The notes beneath the pieces were generated by a model that did no database searches, was not told where the DNA came from, and saw nothing but the letters and a program-made list of their open reading frames with translations. Both the position numbers and the translations under genes were made by a program. 64,000 nt of DNA from Mesostigma viride (Eukaryota > Streptophyta > Mesostigmatophyceae > Mesostigmatales > Mesostigmataceae): NCBI GenBank assembly GCA_009746045.1, contig RPFO01000084.1, positions 1,294,176 to 1,358,175 on the forward strand, read 5' to 3'. Shown here in pieces: positions 9,521-18,721 of the stretch. Numbering within the stretch: position 1 is the first letter of the stretch; each line of letters opens with the position of its first letter.

Positions 9521-11073
9521 CTACCCGCCCCTTTCAGGATGGCATTGTGCAGGAGCTCCAGGAGTCGCACCAGGCGAACCCTGCTGCCCTGCACCCTCCT
9601 CCCTGAGAGGAGAGCCTGCAGGGCAGGCAGCAGGTCGTCGCACACCCTGCGTGTGCCGCTTGGAGGTTGGGCAGCCCAGGATGTGCGTGATGATTGCACA
9701 CACCAGGCTGCCCGCCTCCGCGACGTGCATCTGCTGGCTCCTGTCGGCCAGCCCACGGAAGGAGGCTGTGGCCTGTATGGCACGCCACACGGCCTCATCA
9801 CCCAGGGTGATGAAGTCCGACCTTCCAGGTCGCCCTCCAGCAGTGCTGGTTGCTGCCCTGCCGGTGGGACCCTGAGGCCCCTCCGGCCCTGCCAGGGCCT
9901 TGTCCTTGTTGCGGCTAGAGGGGGCCTGCCCCCCAGAGCCGCTGGAGGTGCCCGTGACACCCTCCATGGGGGCTGCATCCCCCGCCAGCGCCGGAGGCGC
10001 CGGCGTCGCTGCCGGGGTCCCTGCGACCCCGGGCGCTGGCGTCGCCGCCGGGGTCCCTGCGACCCCGGTGGCCTCCTCAGCCACCTGGCCCCCCACGCTG
10101 GGCGGGGGAGCCCGCGGCTGAGGTTGGACCCTCTGACCTGCCAGAGGGTCCTGGGTGGCTTCACCACCCATGGGCGTGGTTGGGGCGTCTGCCGCCCCGC
10201 GCTCCGTCGCAGGCGGCATCGCAGCCGCCTCACGCCTCTCCGGGCCCCAGCCAACTGGCGTGACTTGGGGCCACGGCCCCAACGGAGTCAGCGTGATCTC
10301 CTGCTGGCGACCACGCGCAGCGCCTCTCTCTGACGCTGCCTGGACGCCCACTGATCAACAGTGCCGGGGTTTGCCTCGGCCGATTGGCGAAACACCACAA
10401 CCAAACTGCCACCTGGATCATGCAGATGGAACTGCATCCGTAGACGGCCCTCGATCAGCGTTTGCACCCGATGAACCTCGATCGCATTCGTCGGCTCATC
10501 TGCAGTCAACTGAAAACGCTGCCGAATGATCCAGCCGTTCACCGAAATGAACGCTGGGATGTCGTCCTCCCCGATGGGGAGAAGATGAGGTAAACGCCCG
10601 AACGCGACAGGTGGCGGAACATGCTCACCATACCGGTCGATGTCCAGGATGGCTATCTGTCGGCCCACCGAGAGATTACCAGACATCGCAGGCGTCTGAG
10701 ACGAAATCTCGAGCGAAGGCCGTGGCCTCGCAGGCTGCACCTCCCCATCCTCTTCCGAGAAGTCGCTTCGTTCACGACCCCCGTCACCTGCGACGGGGGA
10801 ATTACGTGCCCGGGGGACCTGCCCCCCGGGTGCCATGGCGGACGAGCCGCCAATGGCAAACGGACGTCCGCTCGCCATCCCCCGGGCGCCGGGCCCCACC
10901 TGCGGGGTCCGACGCCTGGGGTGGTCGGCGACCACCGTGCGGAAGGTGACGCTAGGCGTCACCCTCGCTGCATCGTTGGCGGAGGGCGTGCCCTCCGGCG
11001 AGAGTCGGGGTGAGGTGCGCCTGGCAGGCGCCTTCCCCTTGTTGTTGTTGTCGTTGCCGTTGTTGGAAGCCAT
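9521..11073 (-). CDS. Element C Gag N-terminal region (frameshifted)
   Basis: Translation probably starts at ATG 11073 (MASNNGNDNN), 43 bases inside the 5' LTR. The first frame runs to about 10288 and the next continues at 10351-9521; a frameshift near 10.32 kb separates them. The first part is Pro/Arg-rich and has a folded-looking segment (VGRQIAILDIDRYG, SVNGWIIRQRF). The second has AGTPAATPAPG repeats and a helical segment (ADRSQQMHVAEAGSLV). I do not recognise a named domain; position and composition argue for an N-terminal Gag extension. Further one-base shifts separate it from the capsid part at 9.1 kb. Confidence 0.6.
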
Positions 11074-11102
11074 ATTTTTGTTTTTCGGAAAAAATAAAAA
11101 AA

Positions 11103-11115
11103 GCTTTTCAGTCCA
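11103..11115 (-). promoter_or_regulatory. Candidate primer-binding site of element C
   Basis: On the minus strand TGGACTGAAAAGC follows the 5' LTR end (...AACT) directly. A TGG start is what pairs with the CCA end of a tRNA primer. It supports placing the LTR border at AACT. The tRNA is not identified. Confidence 0.5.
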
Positions 11116-11571
11116 AGTTGGAACGAGTCTCACGACGATGGACAACTGCCGAAGCTGAAATGGAAGGATGGTTGTATTAGCAATAATACAATGAGAGTAG
11201 TGTAAGCTGAGGGCTCAGAATGGAACGTCTGGGCAAACTCGGGTGCTGCGGCACTCCCCAGTGCTACGCCTATATGCCTATGGCGGTGCTCACTGCAGCA
11301 CCTGCCAGTGGACAACTGGACACTGCAATGCCATGCGACCACGTCACTAGCAACCAGCTAAGACTCGGCCCGTCAGGCCCGGCTACACCGGACCTGGCGG
11401 GTCGAGCTAGCACCTAGGAACAGTCTGGCACTAACTGCACGTCAGTCCACCTGACGCCTCAGTACCGTACGCCCTGCCGTACAGTACTGAGGTGTCCCGC
11501 TCAGCCGCGGTAGGCAATACGCGGCGCGCAGGCCGGAAATCCGTGTGTCAGCCTAAGCATCTCATCTAACT
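11116..11571 (-). repeat. 5' LTR of element C
   Basis: This 456-bp LTR on the minus strand begins AGTTAGATG and ends CCAACT. The outer edge abuts target duplication CGGTG (11572-11576). It differs from 3063-3518 by about eight substitutions. Confidence 0.9.
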
Positions 11572-11584
11572 CGGTGGCCGTAGG

Positions 11585-11591
11585 TGACTAG
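11585..11591 (+). promoter_or_regulatory. TGACTAG at the gag-pol junction of element B (candidate readthrough stop)
   Basis: Bridging element C (base 3062 joined to 11577) keeps the gag frame, which reads GGT GGC CGT AGG TGA CTA G. TGA followed by CTAG is a well-known leaky stop context. The frame stays open for 60 codons to a second TGA (11768-11770), after which the integrase frame follows in the same phase in this copy. The second copy has the same heptamer at 36313-36319. Confidence 0.5.
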
Positions 11592-11770
11592 GCGAGGTTG
11601 GCATGCGGGCTGGTGCAGGGGAGGCCAGCTCGACCCCCCAGGTGTACTCACCCTACCTGGGTGCTCAGGTGGCGGTGCTAGCAGGCACTTGGGAGAAGGG
11701 GGGCCACCTGGAGCATGGGACAGCTGCAGAAGGGGGAAGGGCAGTGTCTAGCTCAGGGGATGGGGAATGA

Positions 11771-12904
11771 GTGGGTCGAGGCGCTGCAGGGGGGCACACC
11801 GCAGCGGGCGGGCCGCCGGTAGGTAGTACCTCACCAGACCCTAGTTCAGCACATGTGAATGGTGCGGCGTGCGGTGAGGCAGCCGGGTCGCTCAGTGTAC
11901 TTAACATGGCCACACGGTTACACAAAGCACTAGGGCATGGGCATGCGGGTGAGGAGTGGGCAGCCATGCTAGGGTTCACAGACTTAGTGGATATGTGCAA
12001 GCAGGTGTGGTTAAGGTGTCGCAAATGTCAGGAGCGGGCACCCAAACCGCACAAGTTCCATGCACGTAGGCCAGAGTTTGAGCGAGGTGTGGTGCAGTGT
12101 GATGTATTCATGTATGACGACAGAGACTACGTGCTTGCAGTGGGCAGGTTCTCCAGGTACAAGGTCATGGTGCCACTTGAGCGCAAGCTGAAGGAGCACT
12201 TGTGTGATGCATTGCGTCTCATCAGGTCCAAGTTTGGTGTGGCATCTGTGTTGGAGTGCGATCAGCAGTTTGAGTGCTGTGTGGGTGAGCCGGGTGTGGG
12301 GAAGATAGAACTTGCTGGGGTAGCTGACCACGAGCACCAGGGTCTTGTCGAGCGCCACATACAGACATCGAAGCAGGTGATGGCATGCATGGAGAAGATG
12401 AGAACAGGCTCGTATCGTGAGAGGCTGGTGATCTGCAATGAGATAGAGCAATGTCTCAACAACCGTGTAATGGTCAAGGTGTTGGGTGGGCAGGTGGCAG
12501 TCACGCCTAAGGGAGTGGAGATGGGCTTGTTGTCACCTGAGGCTGTGGAAGAGTACAGGGATTATTTGAGCGATCGTTACGTGCGCATGGTAAGGATGGA
12601 CCTGCGACGTGGACAGGTTTATGTGCCGTGCGTGAACGCCAGGGTCTGGGCCTACGCGGAGGGCAGTCATGGAAAACGGGGCCTATGGAGAGGTCCCGGT
12701 GTGGTCAAGGAGATCGATCCTGATCACATGCTTGCTTCGGTAGCGCTAGAGGACAGTTGCTGCGACAAGCTGCTAGCGTGGAAACACCTGCGCCCCTACT
12801 ATGACGGGCTGGGGCCGCCAGACCCACCCGCTGAGGAAGGTGTTAGGGACCCCAGTGTGCAGGCTGGGGGTGAGGTGGGGGATCCCGGGGCTGCAGGGGG
12901 GTGA
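11771..12904 (+). CDS. Element B integrase
   Basis: This 377-residue frame carries a zinc site (LHKALGHGH ... CRKC) and the integrase triad: D111 in QCDVFMYD, D164 in ECDQQFEC and E194 in QGLVERH, with only 29 residues between the last two. A C-terminal strand-rich module (GKRGLWRGPGVVKEI) follows. No protease precedes integrase. The first codon here follows an in-frame TGA. One G fewer in two G-runs near 12900 stops this frame early; the second copy reads on to 554 residues (36443-38107). Confidence 0.87.
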   Translation: MGRGAAGGHTAAGGPPVGSTSPDPSSAHVNGAACGEAAGSLSVLNMATRLHKALGHGHAGEEWAAMLGFTDLVDMCKQVWLRCRKCQERAPKPHKFHARRPEFERGVVQCDVFMYDDRDYVLAVGRFSRYKVMVPLERKLKEHLCDALRLIRSKFGVASVLECDQQFECCVGEPGVGKIELAGVADHEHQGLVERHIQTSKQVMACMEKMRTGSYRERLVICNEIEQCLNNRVMVKVLGGQVAVTPKGVEMGLLSPEAVEEYRDYLSDRYVRMVRMDLRRGQVYVPCVNARVWAYAEGSHGKRGLWRGPGVVKEIDPDHMLASVALEDSCCDKLLAWKHLRPYYDGLGPPDPPAEEGVRDPSVQAGGEVGDPGAAGG

Positions 12905-13625
12905 GGGAGGGGGTGGGCCTGATCAACCTACTCGCTCCCTTTCGCCGGAAGCTGGGTTGCCACCTTCCAAGGGCAGTCCCGCTAGCGTGGGTTCGGGCGG
13001 TTCGGGGGTTGCCCCAGCCGTTGACGACCAGGAGAAGCAGCGCGCCGCGGTACTAGCCCGCCTAGTGGAGCGCCTGCAGGAAGCTCGACGCGCTGCCACG
13101 GTGGGCGAGCAGCGGCAGTTGGGGGGCAACATCTCGCGGGCCGGCAAGGAGCGGGTGGCCGAAGGTGGGATGGTACCACGGTCCGGTGAGGCGGGTGAGC
13201 CAGCCGAAGGTGGGGTTGCACGGGCCGGCGATGCTGGGGCATTGACCGCAGGTGCGGGGCAGCAGGCTGGTGGCGTTGGCGGGTTGGCCGACGCGGGGCC
13301 TGCATTGCCGAGTGAGGGCGATAGCCCCATGGGCGACAGCGAGGCTGTCGAGGAGAGAGGTGAGCCAGGTGAGCTGGTGGCTGCGGTCTCTAAGCTTGCC
13401 AACTGGTATTCGGACGGGCTGGGTAGTTGTCGATTAGAAGTGGACACTGACGCGGTGGTGTGCTTGCTGGGTGAGGGAGTAGCCAGGCATCTGCCGTGCA
13501 CTGCGTCCAAGTGGAGGTATGTGGAGGACTTCTCCGGGTTAGTGAGGATGCCGGTGCGGGGTGAGGTAATGCTGACGATCTTGGGGAGGGATCTCGACGC
13601 CGTTTTGCGTGCTCGAGGGGTATGA
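12801..13625 (+). CDS. Element B integrase-protease linker and protease-like domain (frameshifted)
   Basis: After a low-complexity Gly/Ala/Glu-rich linker the frame enters a protease-like domain, LEVDTDAVVCLL with its Asp codon at 13443, then VEDFSGLV and MLTILGR. Here a local rearrangement (GGGATCTCGACGCC against GGGAGACGCC in copy 2) breaks the domain. Its end (AILGLPFLDHP) is in the next frame. Asp-Thr-Asp replaces Asp-Thr-Gly. Its position downstream of integrase matches elements C and D. Confidence 0.72.
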   Translation: MTGWGRQTHPLRKVLGTPVCRLGVRWGIPGLQGGEGGGGPDQPTRSLSPEAGLPPSKGSPASVGSGGSGVAPAVDDQEKQRAAVLARLVERLQEARRAATVGEQRQLGGNISRAGKERVAEGGMVPRSGEAGEPAEGGVARAGDAGALTAGAGQQAGGVGGLADAGPALPSEGDSPMGDSEAVEERGEPGELVAAVSKLANWYSDGLGSCRLEVDTDAVVCLLGEGVARHLPCTASKWRYVEDFSGLVRMPVRGEVMLTILGRDLDAVLRARGV

Positions 13626-14856
13626 TGGACCCGCCATTTTGGGACTTCCTTTCCTGGACCATCCTGATGTGCGGATTCAGAGCTCATTGCTAACCCGAGT
13701 TGGTCACGGGTCGATAGAGCTACAGTCTTACAAGTCAGTCGAGCCTCTCAGTCGCATTTGCAGCACAGTGGCTAGGCTAGCAGCACTGTCGGGTACGGAG
13801 GGTGTAGCGTGGGGCGCAGATCTCCCGCCAGCTGCTGACCTGGTTATGCCTGCATTACTGCATCCCAACAGCTTAGGAATCACTGAGAGGGACATAGCCG
13901 CACATTCCCCGATCACATTCCCTGAGCTTGTACTGCAGATGTCAACGCCTAGTGGGTTCTCGAGCTGGTGGTGTGCATTCCGTAAGGCACTTGAGGAGTG
14001 GCAGGGCTACGGGGTGTATGAACCGCTTGACACGGTGCCGAAGGGGGCTAGGGTGCTTCCGCTGAAGATGGTGCTGTCCCACAAGGTGAAGGCAGGTGTG
14101 GAGATCTGCTACGTGAGGCCGGTATCGCAAGAGTTTGCAGGTACTAGCCCGCTGGCCAAGGAGGAGCTCTATACCCCAGGGATGGCATGGGACACATTCA
14201 GGCTGGTTAGCATGATTTTTCTTAGCTTTCTGGACGAAGGCAAGGACTACGCGTGTGCGTCCATTGATGTCAAGCGCGCATTCCCTAACTCTAGCGAGGA
14301 GGTGGCGCAAGAGGTGTGGGAGGGTACTCCGCCTCTAGTGGTGCAGACGCCGCCGTTCTGGAAGGAGGTGGTCACGTCTGAGTTCATGGGTCTGTGCAAG
14401 GCTATAGAGGGTCTGCAGAGCGCGTCGATTGTTTGGAGGATAACCCTCATGCGTGCGTTGGGTGAGATCGCAGAGTTTGAGGTATCTCCCTACGACCCAT
14501 CGTTGTTCGTGGCGCGGATGCCGTCTGGTCCTATGTTTGTACAACTGCATGGGGATGACTTGCGTGTCATTGCTTCGCGGTCAGCCTTGCATGCATTCTA
14601 TGCTGACATTGGGCGGCGGTTCCCAGTGGGTGAGTTGCAGCAATTGGGGCCGCAGACGCCACGGGTGTTTTGCGGGGTGGTGCAAACCCTGCGGGTGGTG
14701 TCGGGTAAGCACCGATGCACTTGGGTATTCCTGACAAGTACAGGGAGGAGCTCATGCGCGATGTGGAGGAGTTGTGCGCCAAGGGTTTGTGGAGCAGATT
14801 GCGTGGCAAGCTCGGCTGGATGGCAGCGGTGTGTGGGCCTGACCTGCTGGTGTTAA
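13609..14856 (+). CDS. Element B protease end and reverse transcriptase
   Basis: This 415-residue frame begins in the protease C-terminal motif (AILGLPFLDHP). It passes HPNSLGITERD and SPITFPEL, then enters RT: EEWQGYGVYEPL, ELYTPGMA, motif A SIDVKRAFPN, GLQSASIVW and palm box LHGDDLRVIA. A missing G near 14716 ends it before the RT thumb. The second copy (38669-40216) carries RT and RNase H in one frame. Confidence 0.87.
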   Translation: MLEGYDGPAILGLPFLDHPDVRIQSSLLTRVGHGSIELQSYKSVEPLSRICSTVARLAALSGTEGVAWGADLPPAADLVMPALLHPNSLGITERDIAAHSPITFPELVLQMSTPSGFSSWWCAFRKALEEWQGYGVYEPLDTVPKGARVLPLKMVLSHKVKAGVEICYVRPVSQEFAGTSPLAKEELYTPGMAWDTFRLVSMIFLSFLDEGKDYACASIDVKRAFPNSSEEVAQEVWEGTPPLVVQTPPFWKEVVTSEFMGLCKAIEGLQSASIVWRITLMRALGEIAEFEVSPYDPSLFVARMPSGPMFVQLHGDDLRVIASRSALHAFYADIGRRFPVGELQQLGPQTPRVFCGVVQTLRVVSGKHRCTWVFLTSTGRSSCAMWRSCAPRVCGADCVASSAGWQRCVGLTCWC

Positions 14857-15485
14857 GCAGGACTGTGGATGAGGTGTTGGCTCTCGTTTCTCCGTCTGTG
14901 ATCAAGCAGTATGTTGCTGAGAGCCAGGGTGTAGTACTTTCTGGTTTGTCTCTTTCTCAGCCGATTGTGTTGCATTGCTTTGCTGACACGTCTGGCGAGG
15001 GCAGGGAGCTCACCAAGACGAGAGCTCGCATGGGCGGCTTGTTTGTGCTCTCCAACCCCAAGGGCAATGGTTCGCTCTGTGGGTGGTACTCAAGGTTGTG
15101 TCGCAGGGTGGCAGTTGGATCGGATACCAATGAGTGTCGTGGGGTGTGTGAGTGTATCAAGGCGTCCATGTATCTAGAGCAATTTCTGCGCTGGATGGGC
15201 AAGTGGCTGGATGCTCGTTTGGTACTGACCACGACTGTGCATACCGACAGTCAGCCGCTTGTGAGTTTCATTCTCAACAGCCTGTCCAGGACGCGCGACC
15301 TGGATTTCCTACTACTCAAGGAGCTGTCATACGCAGTGAGCGTGCTTCATCTACCTGGGAAGCTCAACCCGGCTGATGCGCTGACCAAGCTGTTTGCTGG
15401 GGCGCGAGACCAGTATCGCCTCCTGCGGATGGTCATGGGGGGCTCTCTCGGGGATATGCAAGGACTGCTGGATGGTTTGATATAG
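14715..15485 (+). CDS. Element B RT end and RNase H
   Basis: This 256-residue frame carries the RT connection (RLRGKLGWMAAVCGPDLL) and a Copia-type RNase H: FADTSGEG, CGWYSRLCRR, DTNECRGV, HTDSQPLV, RDLDFLLLKE and GKLNPADALTK. The stop at 15483-15485 ends pol. The catalytic acidic residues are visible. Confidence 0.88.
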   Translation: MHLGIPDKYREELMRDVEELCAKGLWSRLRGKLGWMAAVCGPDLLVLSRTVDEVLALVSPSVIKQYVAESQGVVLSGLSLSQPIVLHCFADTSGEGRELTKTRARMGGLFVLSNPKGNGSLCGWYSRLCRRVAVGSDTNECRGVCECIKASMYLEQFLRWMGKWLDARLVLTTTVHTDSQPLVSFILNSLSRTRDLDFLLLKELSYAVSVLHLPGKLNPADALTKLFAGARDQYRLLRMVMGGSLGDMQGLLDGLI

Positions 15486-15959
15486 ATCTGGGCAATGGAC
15501 CATGTGGCATGAGAATTTCAGGCTGGCAGGCGTTGGGACGCATTACATGTGGGCTGGGAATGACCCCTGGATCGAGCCCATCTCAGGATGACCCAGTACG
15601 GTTGGAGAACTCTATCTTGGTGGGGATGTACCCGATGGGATGGTCCTGGGTTGAGGACCTGATCGGAGGCGGGGACTGTGGTTGGTGATGTGTGAAAGTC
15701 CGTGGGTTCAGGGTGTGGTTGGTGTTGGAGCCGAGGGTGGTCTTTTGATCAGTCTTGTATTCTCGCTTGCCTACTTGACTTACTGACAGATGCTGGTTGT
15801 ACTGCCAGGGCGTGAATGGGCGCCAAGTGAGGGGTGCGGACTCCCCTAGTACATAGCGTCCTGTGTTAGTGCTTCCTGGTGAGGTGTCTGTCGGTTACTC
15901 TCGAGCTGAGTGAGATAATGATTGGTGAGATGTGTGACTGCTCGGGAAAAAGCGGCTGG
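15486..15959 (+). other. 3' noncoding region of element B
   Basis: This is 474 bp between the pol stop and the 3' LTR. No gene is seen. It ends in the purine-rich CGGGAAAAAGCGGCTGG, a plausible polypurine tract. Confidence 0.6.
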
Positions 15960-16542
15960 TGTTATATTATAGGTTTCAGCTCGCAGTCACATGGAAATAA
16001 TTAATGATTGTGTGCCGGTACTTAGCCATTTTGTGGTTCGAGGCGTTCGGGTTAATTCGGCGCATTGGGACTTAGCCGTTTTGAGGTTCGGCTGAATTTT
16101 GGCTTGTGTGACCTACGACGATTTAAGTTACGCTGTGTGCGTTATGCCTCGTGAGTTACGCCCTAGACTTTGGCTGTGCAGCACTGGTCCGGTACTGAGG
16201 TGCGGACTAGGATTCTGGGTACTGCCGGCTGGCGTGACAAGTGGCGAGATACTGGTGTGTGTCGATTGGTCGGTACTCGGCTGGTGTGTTGTAACGGAGA
16301 TGTGTAACGGAGATGCGTTCCCAGGCTTGCGTTGGTGCCTAGCGCCGCAGGCTAGCCTAGCCGCCTGACAGACGATGATGATCCAAAAGCCAGCATTGTG
16401 TTGCGGCGGTCCAACGGTTGTTGCTGCTATGCTGGCAATGGCTATGGTTGCGCTGGTAAATTAAGCTGGGGGCTTGGCTCTGAGTTTGTAACCTGATTAC
16501 CGTAAATTATCATTTAATAAAAGTTCGAACTCAATTTTAACA
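15960..16542 (+). repeat. 3' LTR of element B
   Basis: This 583-bp LTR starts TGTT and ends AACA, followed by target duplication GAACA (16543-16547). It is nearly identical to 1201-1785. Confidence 0.92.
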
Positions 16543-16780
16543 GAACACCCTCGCGAGTCAAATCGCGGACCCACCCTGCCACCGAGACAGCCATGGGAAG
16601 CCCCCGCGAAGGCCCATCCGCAGGCTGAAGCTCACTTGGCGTCCAGACCCATTGTGAGCGGCTGCCGGTGACCAACGTTAGAGCGCACAACCGGCGGCAT
16701 TGCTTGTTTAACCGGTAAGAAGAGGAACGCCCTTTAGCCAAGCAGCCCAAAGCGGCAGTGGAGTCCACTAACCTCACCAC
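16514..16780 (-). CDS. DIRS-like RNase H C-terminal part (interrupted by element B)
   Basis: The frame carries LVDSTAALGCLAKG, a Tyr/Arg helix, PSELQPADGPSRG and GWVRDLTREG, the end of a DIRS RNase H with two catalytic Asp. Bases 16514-16542 are in the element B LTR, so the true protein stops being native after REGV. Removing B restores EGVHPNPGP and a stop just before the recombinase. It lies one base out of frame with the main pol frame (16785 onward): an extra G in ATGGGGTAAG, in both copies, creates a TAA. Confidence 0.8.
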   Translation of the reverse strand: MVRLVDSTAALGCLAKGRSSSYRLNKQCRRLCALTLVTGSRSQWVWTPSELQPADGPSRGLPMAVSVAGWVRDLTREGVLLKLSSNFY

Positions 16781-16784
16781 CCGC

Positions 16785-18674
16785 TTACCCCATCCATGTT
16801 CCGAGGTTCCGGGCCGAGCGCTCCACCCCCTTCACAGCGGCCCGCACTTCCTTCTCGTTGATGTGCATGGTCGAATCGCGCCAGCGACTCTTGATCCCTA
16901 CGCGCCATCGCCCGTGGATGATGGCTCTTTCCGCGGCCTTGGTCAAGGGTCTAGGCCCGGCATTCATGGCCTCACCTGGGGTGAGGAGGGTTGGGTAACC
17001 CCGCACCTCCCGGGCCCGAGCTAATTCCGTCACCTCAGCTGGGGCCATCTCAGCGTAGACAACCCCCTGCCCAAAACTAGACGCATCCGAGGCCACCACC
17101 ACCGGAGCCAGGGCAGCCCCCCGGTCCACACGGAGCATGGGGGCCAACGCCATGGCACACTCGAGCTCATCGCGTACACCTTGCCACAAAGGTCGCGTTC
17201 GCTGGCCCCACCCCTTGAGGTTGATGAACTTAAAACTCTGCTGCCATATGGACAAGCAAGTGCGGCTGAGCATCTGCAGCCACACCCACCGGCCCACGAC
17301 GGCCGCCAGCGCCTCAGCGGTAGCGCGTCCCCTCTCGAGGAGCACACGAGTGTGCTCAACCACAAGGGTGAGCTGCTTAGCTGTCGGCTCCAACACCCCA
17401 TCCCGCCGGTGAACAACACCCAGAGCTTCTAGCTCATCCTCCCCCTCCGGGCTAGCCATGATCGTCTTGTCCTTGGAGGGCACAAGGTTGTTAGGCGCGT
17501 ACCCGTCTTCAATAGCACTCGTGATTAAGCGATTCACCGCCTCGCACGTGCGCCCATTGCTGACCACCAGGTCATCAATAGTGATGGATACCATAGGGGC
17601 AGGGGGGTCCTCAAGGTCGATTTGCATCTCCCTCGTGCTCTCCTCCTTGTACTCGATGGCTAGGGCGGTTGGGTTACCCCATGCATTCCGAAGCACGGTC
17701 AGCTCCCCTTCACTTGTGAGGCGGTTCACCTGCCGTCTAGGATTCAAAGCGCCCGTGGCATAGAGGACCATCTCATGGATGGCTTCCCCTAGCGCTACAG
17801 CGTGGGAGTGCCCCATGGCCAGCACTTTCAGCACTGGCCACACCCTCCTTCGCCGCCCCGGCAGCCCGACATCGGTGGACCACAAATCAGGTAGCCCTTG
17901 ATAATCCCACCACCACTCCGGCACTTGGATGGTATAGTAATACGAGACCAGATCGCTCTTGGCCGTGTAGCACCGACCCTTGATATAGACCTCCGAGTAT
18001 ATGCCCAGGTGGGGTAACACCGTCTTAGGGGGGTCCACCCACAGTGCGTTCCCCAACTTCTTATTCACAATGAGCCTTAACTCCCCCACTCCTTTGGCCA
18101 CCCCAAAACATCCGTCTACCCACTTTGGCCGCGTCTCTCGGAACTCCACCATCCCCACGTCCGCTGCCCTCCCCATCAACTTGCCCCACTCCGCCATGGT
18201 GCACCCTCGGCTGGGGGCAGGTACATTCCAATACCTCGCACTGGCAGCCACCTCCGGCTTGATGCAGTTGGCCTCGCTGGCGTACACCTCTCGCCAACTA
18301 GGTCGTAGCGCCAGCAAGTCCAGCAGCTTCGCCTTTCCTGCCACCTCGCGCTTCGGCAGACTCACCCGCTCCGCCACAAGTTGTTCATACTTGTTCTGTT
18401 TCCCATAGATTAGATCACTTCCCTTTGCGGGGCCTGTCGCAACGCCTACGCGGCGACTGTACCACTCACAGTGCTTCTTGACCCTTTTCAGGGCCTCCGC
18501 CGTTCCCCTGGAGCACGCGCCTCCAGATTTAGGCGGAGGGTCTGCCCCCCCGTGCCATAGCCAATTCAACCACGTAATCACCTTGTGTTGTAGAGTGAAG
18601 GTCCGGCGGCGGCGAGTTGCACGCTGGCGTCTGCGTGCTGACCTCACTCTCCCCCACGTAGTGCTTAGAGGCAT
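16785..18674 (-). CDS. DIRS-like reverse transcriptase and RNase H
   Basis: From ATG 18674 (MPLSTTWG) this 629-residue frame encodes a basic N-terminus, then DIRS-type RT: KWVDGCFG, motif A AKSDLVSYYYTIQVPEW, motif B MGHSHAVALGEAIHEM and catalytic SITIDDLVVSN (IDD at about residues 366-368). RNase H follows, with ASDASSFGQG (Asp about 530) and INEKEVRAAVKG. It ends WMG-stop at a GGGG run; the rest of RNase H is in 16514-16780. Gag lies upstream and the recombinase downstream, beyond element B. Confidence 0.88.
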   Translation of the reverse strand: MPLSTTWGRVRSARRRQRATRRRRTFTLQHKVITWLNWLWHGGADPPPKSGGACSRGTAEALKRVKKHCEWYSRRVGVATGPAKGSDLIYGKQNKYEQLVAERVSLPKREVAGKAKLLDLLALRPSWREVYASEANCIKPEVAASARYWNVPAPSRGCTMAEWGKLMGRAADVGMVEFRETRPKWVDGCFGVAKGVGELRLIVNKKLGNALWVDPPKTVLPHLGIYSEVYIKGRCYTAKSDLVSYYYTIQVPEWWWDYQGLPDLWSTDVGLPGRRRRVWPVLKVLAMGHSHAVALGEAIHEMVLYATGALNPRRQVNRLTSEGELTVLRNAWGNPTALAIEYKEESTREMQIDLEDPPAPMVSITIDDLVVSNGRTCEAVNRLITSAIEDGYAPNNLVPSKDKTIMASPEGEDELEALGVVHRRDGVLEPTAKQLTLVVEHTRVLLERGRATAEALAAVVGRWVWLQMLSRTCLSIWQQSFKFINLKGWGQRTRPLWQGVRDELECAMALAPMLRVDRGAALAPVVVASDASSFGQGVVYAEMAPAEVTELARAREVRGYPTLLTPGEAMNAGPRPLTKAAERAIIHGRWRVGIKSRWRDSTMHINEKEVRAAVKGVERSARNLGTWMG

Positions 18675-18721
18675 TGTAGGAAGAGGCAGTGGAAAGGGGG
18701 AGCGGTTTACCCTTTCGGTGT

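Larger units (their letters stand above)
3063..11571 (-). mobile_element. Copia-like LTR retrotransposon C, copy 1
   Basis: Two 456-bp LTRs (3063-3518 and 11116-11571) end AGTT...AACT, and the 5-bp target duplication CGGTG lies at 3058-3062 and 11572-11576. It is inserted antisense to element B at the end of B's gag. Coding is on the minus strand: Gag (11073 to about 8.3 kb), integrase, protease-like domain, RT and RNase H (to 4583). The LTRs differ at about 8 positions, so it is older than element D. It is broken by several frameshifts. Confidence 0.9.
1201..16542 (+). mobile_element. Copia-like LTR retrotransposon B, copy 1
   Basis: LTRs at 1201-1785 and 15960-16542 begin TGT and end ACA. 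They are flanked by the 5-bp target duplication GAACA (1196-1200 and 16543-16547), so insertion was into the DIRS pol gene. The internal order is gag, then (after a nested insertion of element C at 3063-11571) integrase, protease-like domain, RT and RNase H. Without C and one CGGTG copy the element is about 6.8 kb. A purine-rich stretch precedes the 3' LTR at about 15944-15959. Confidence 0.92.
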
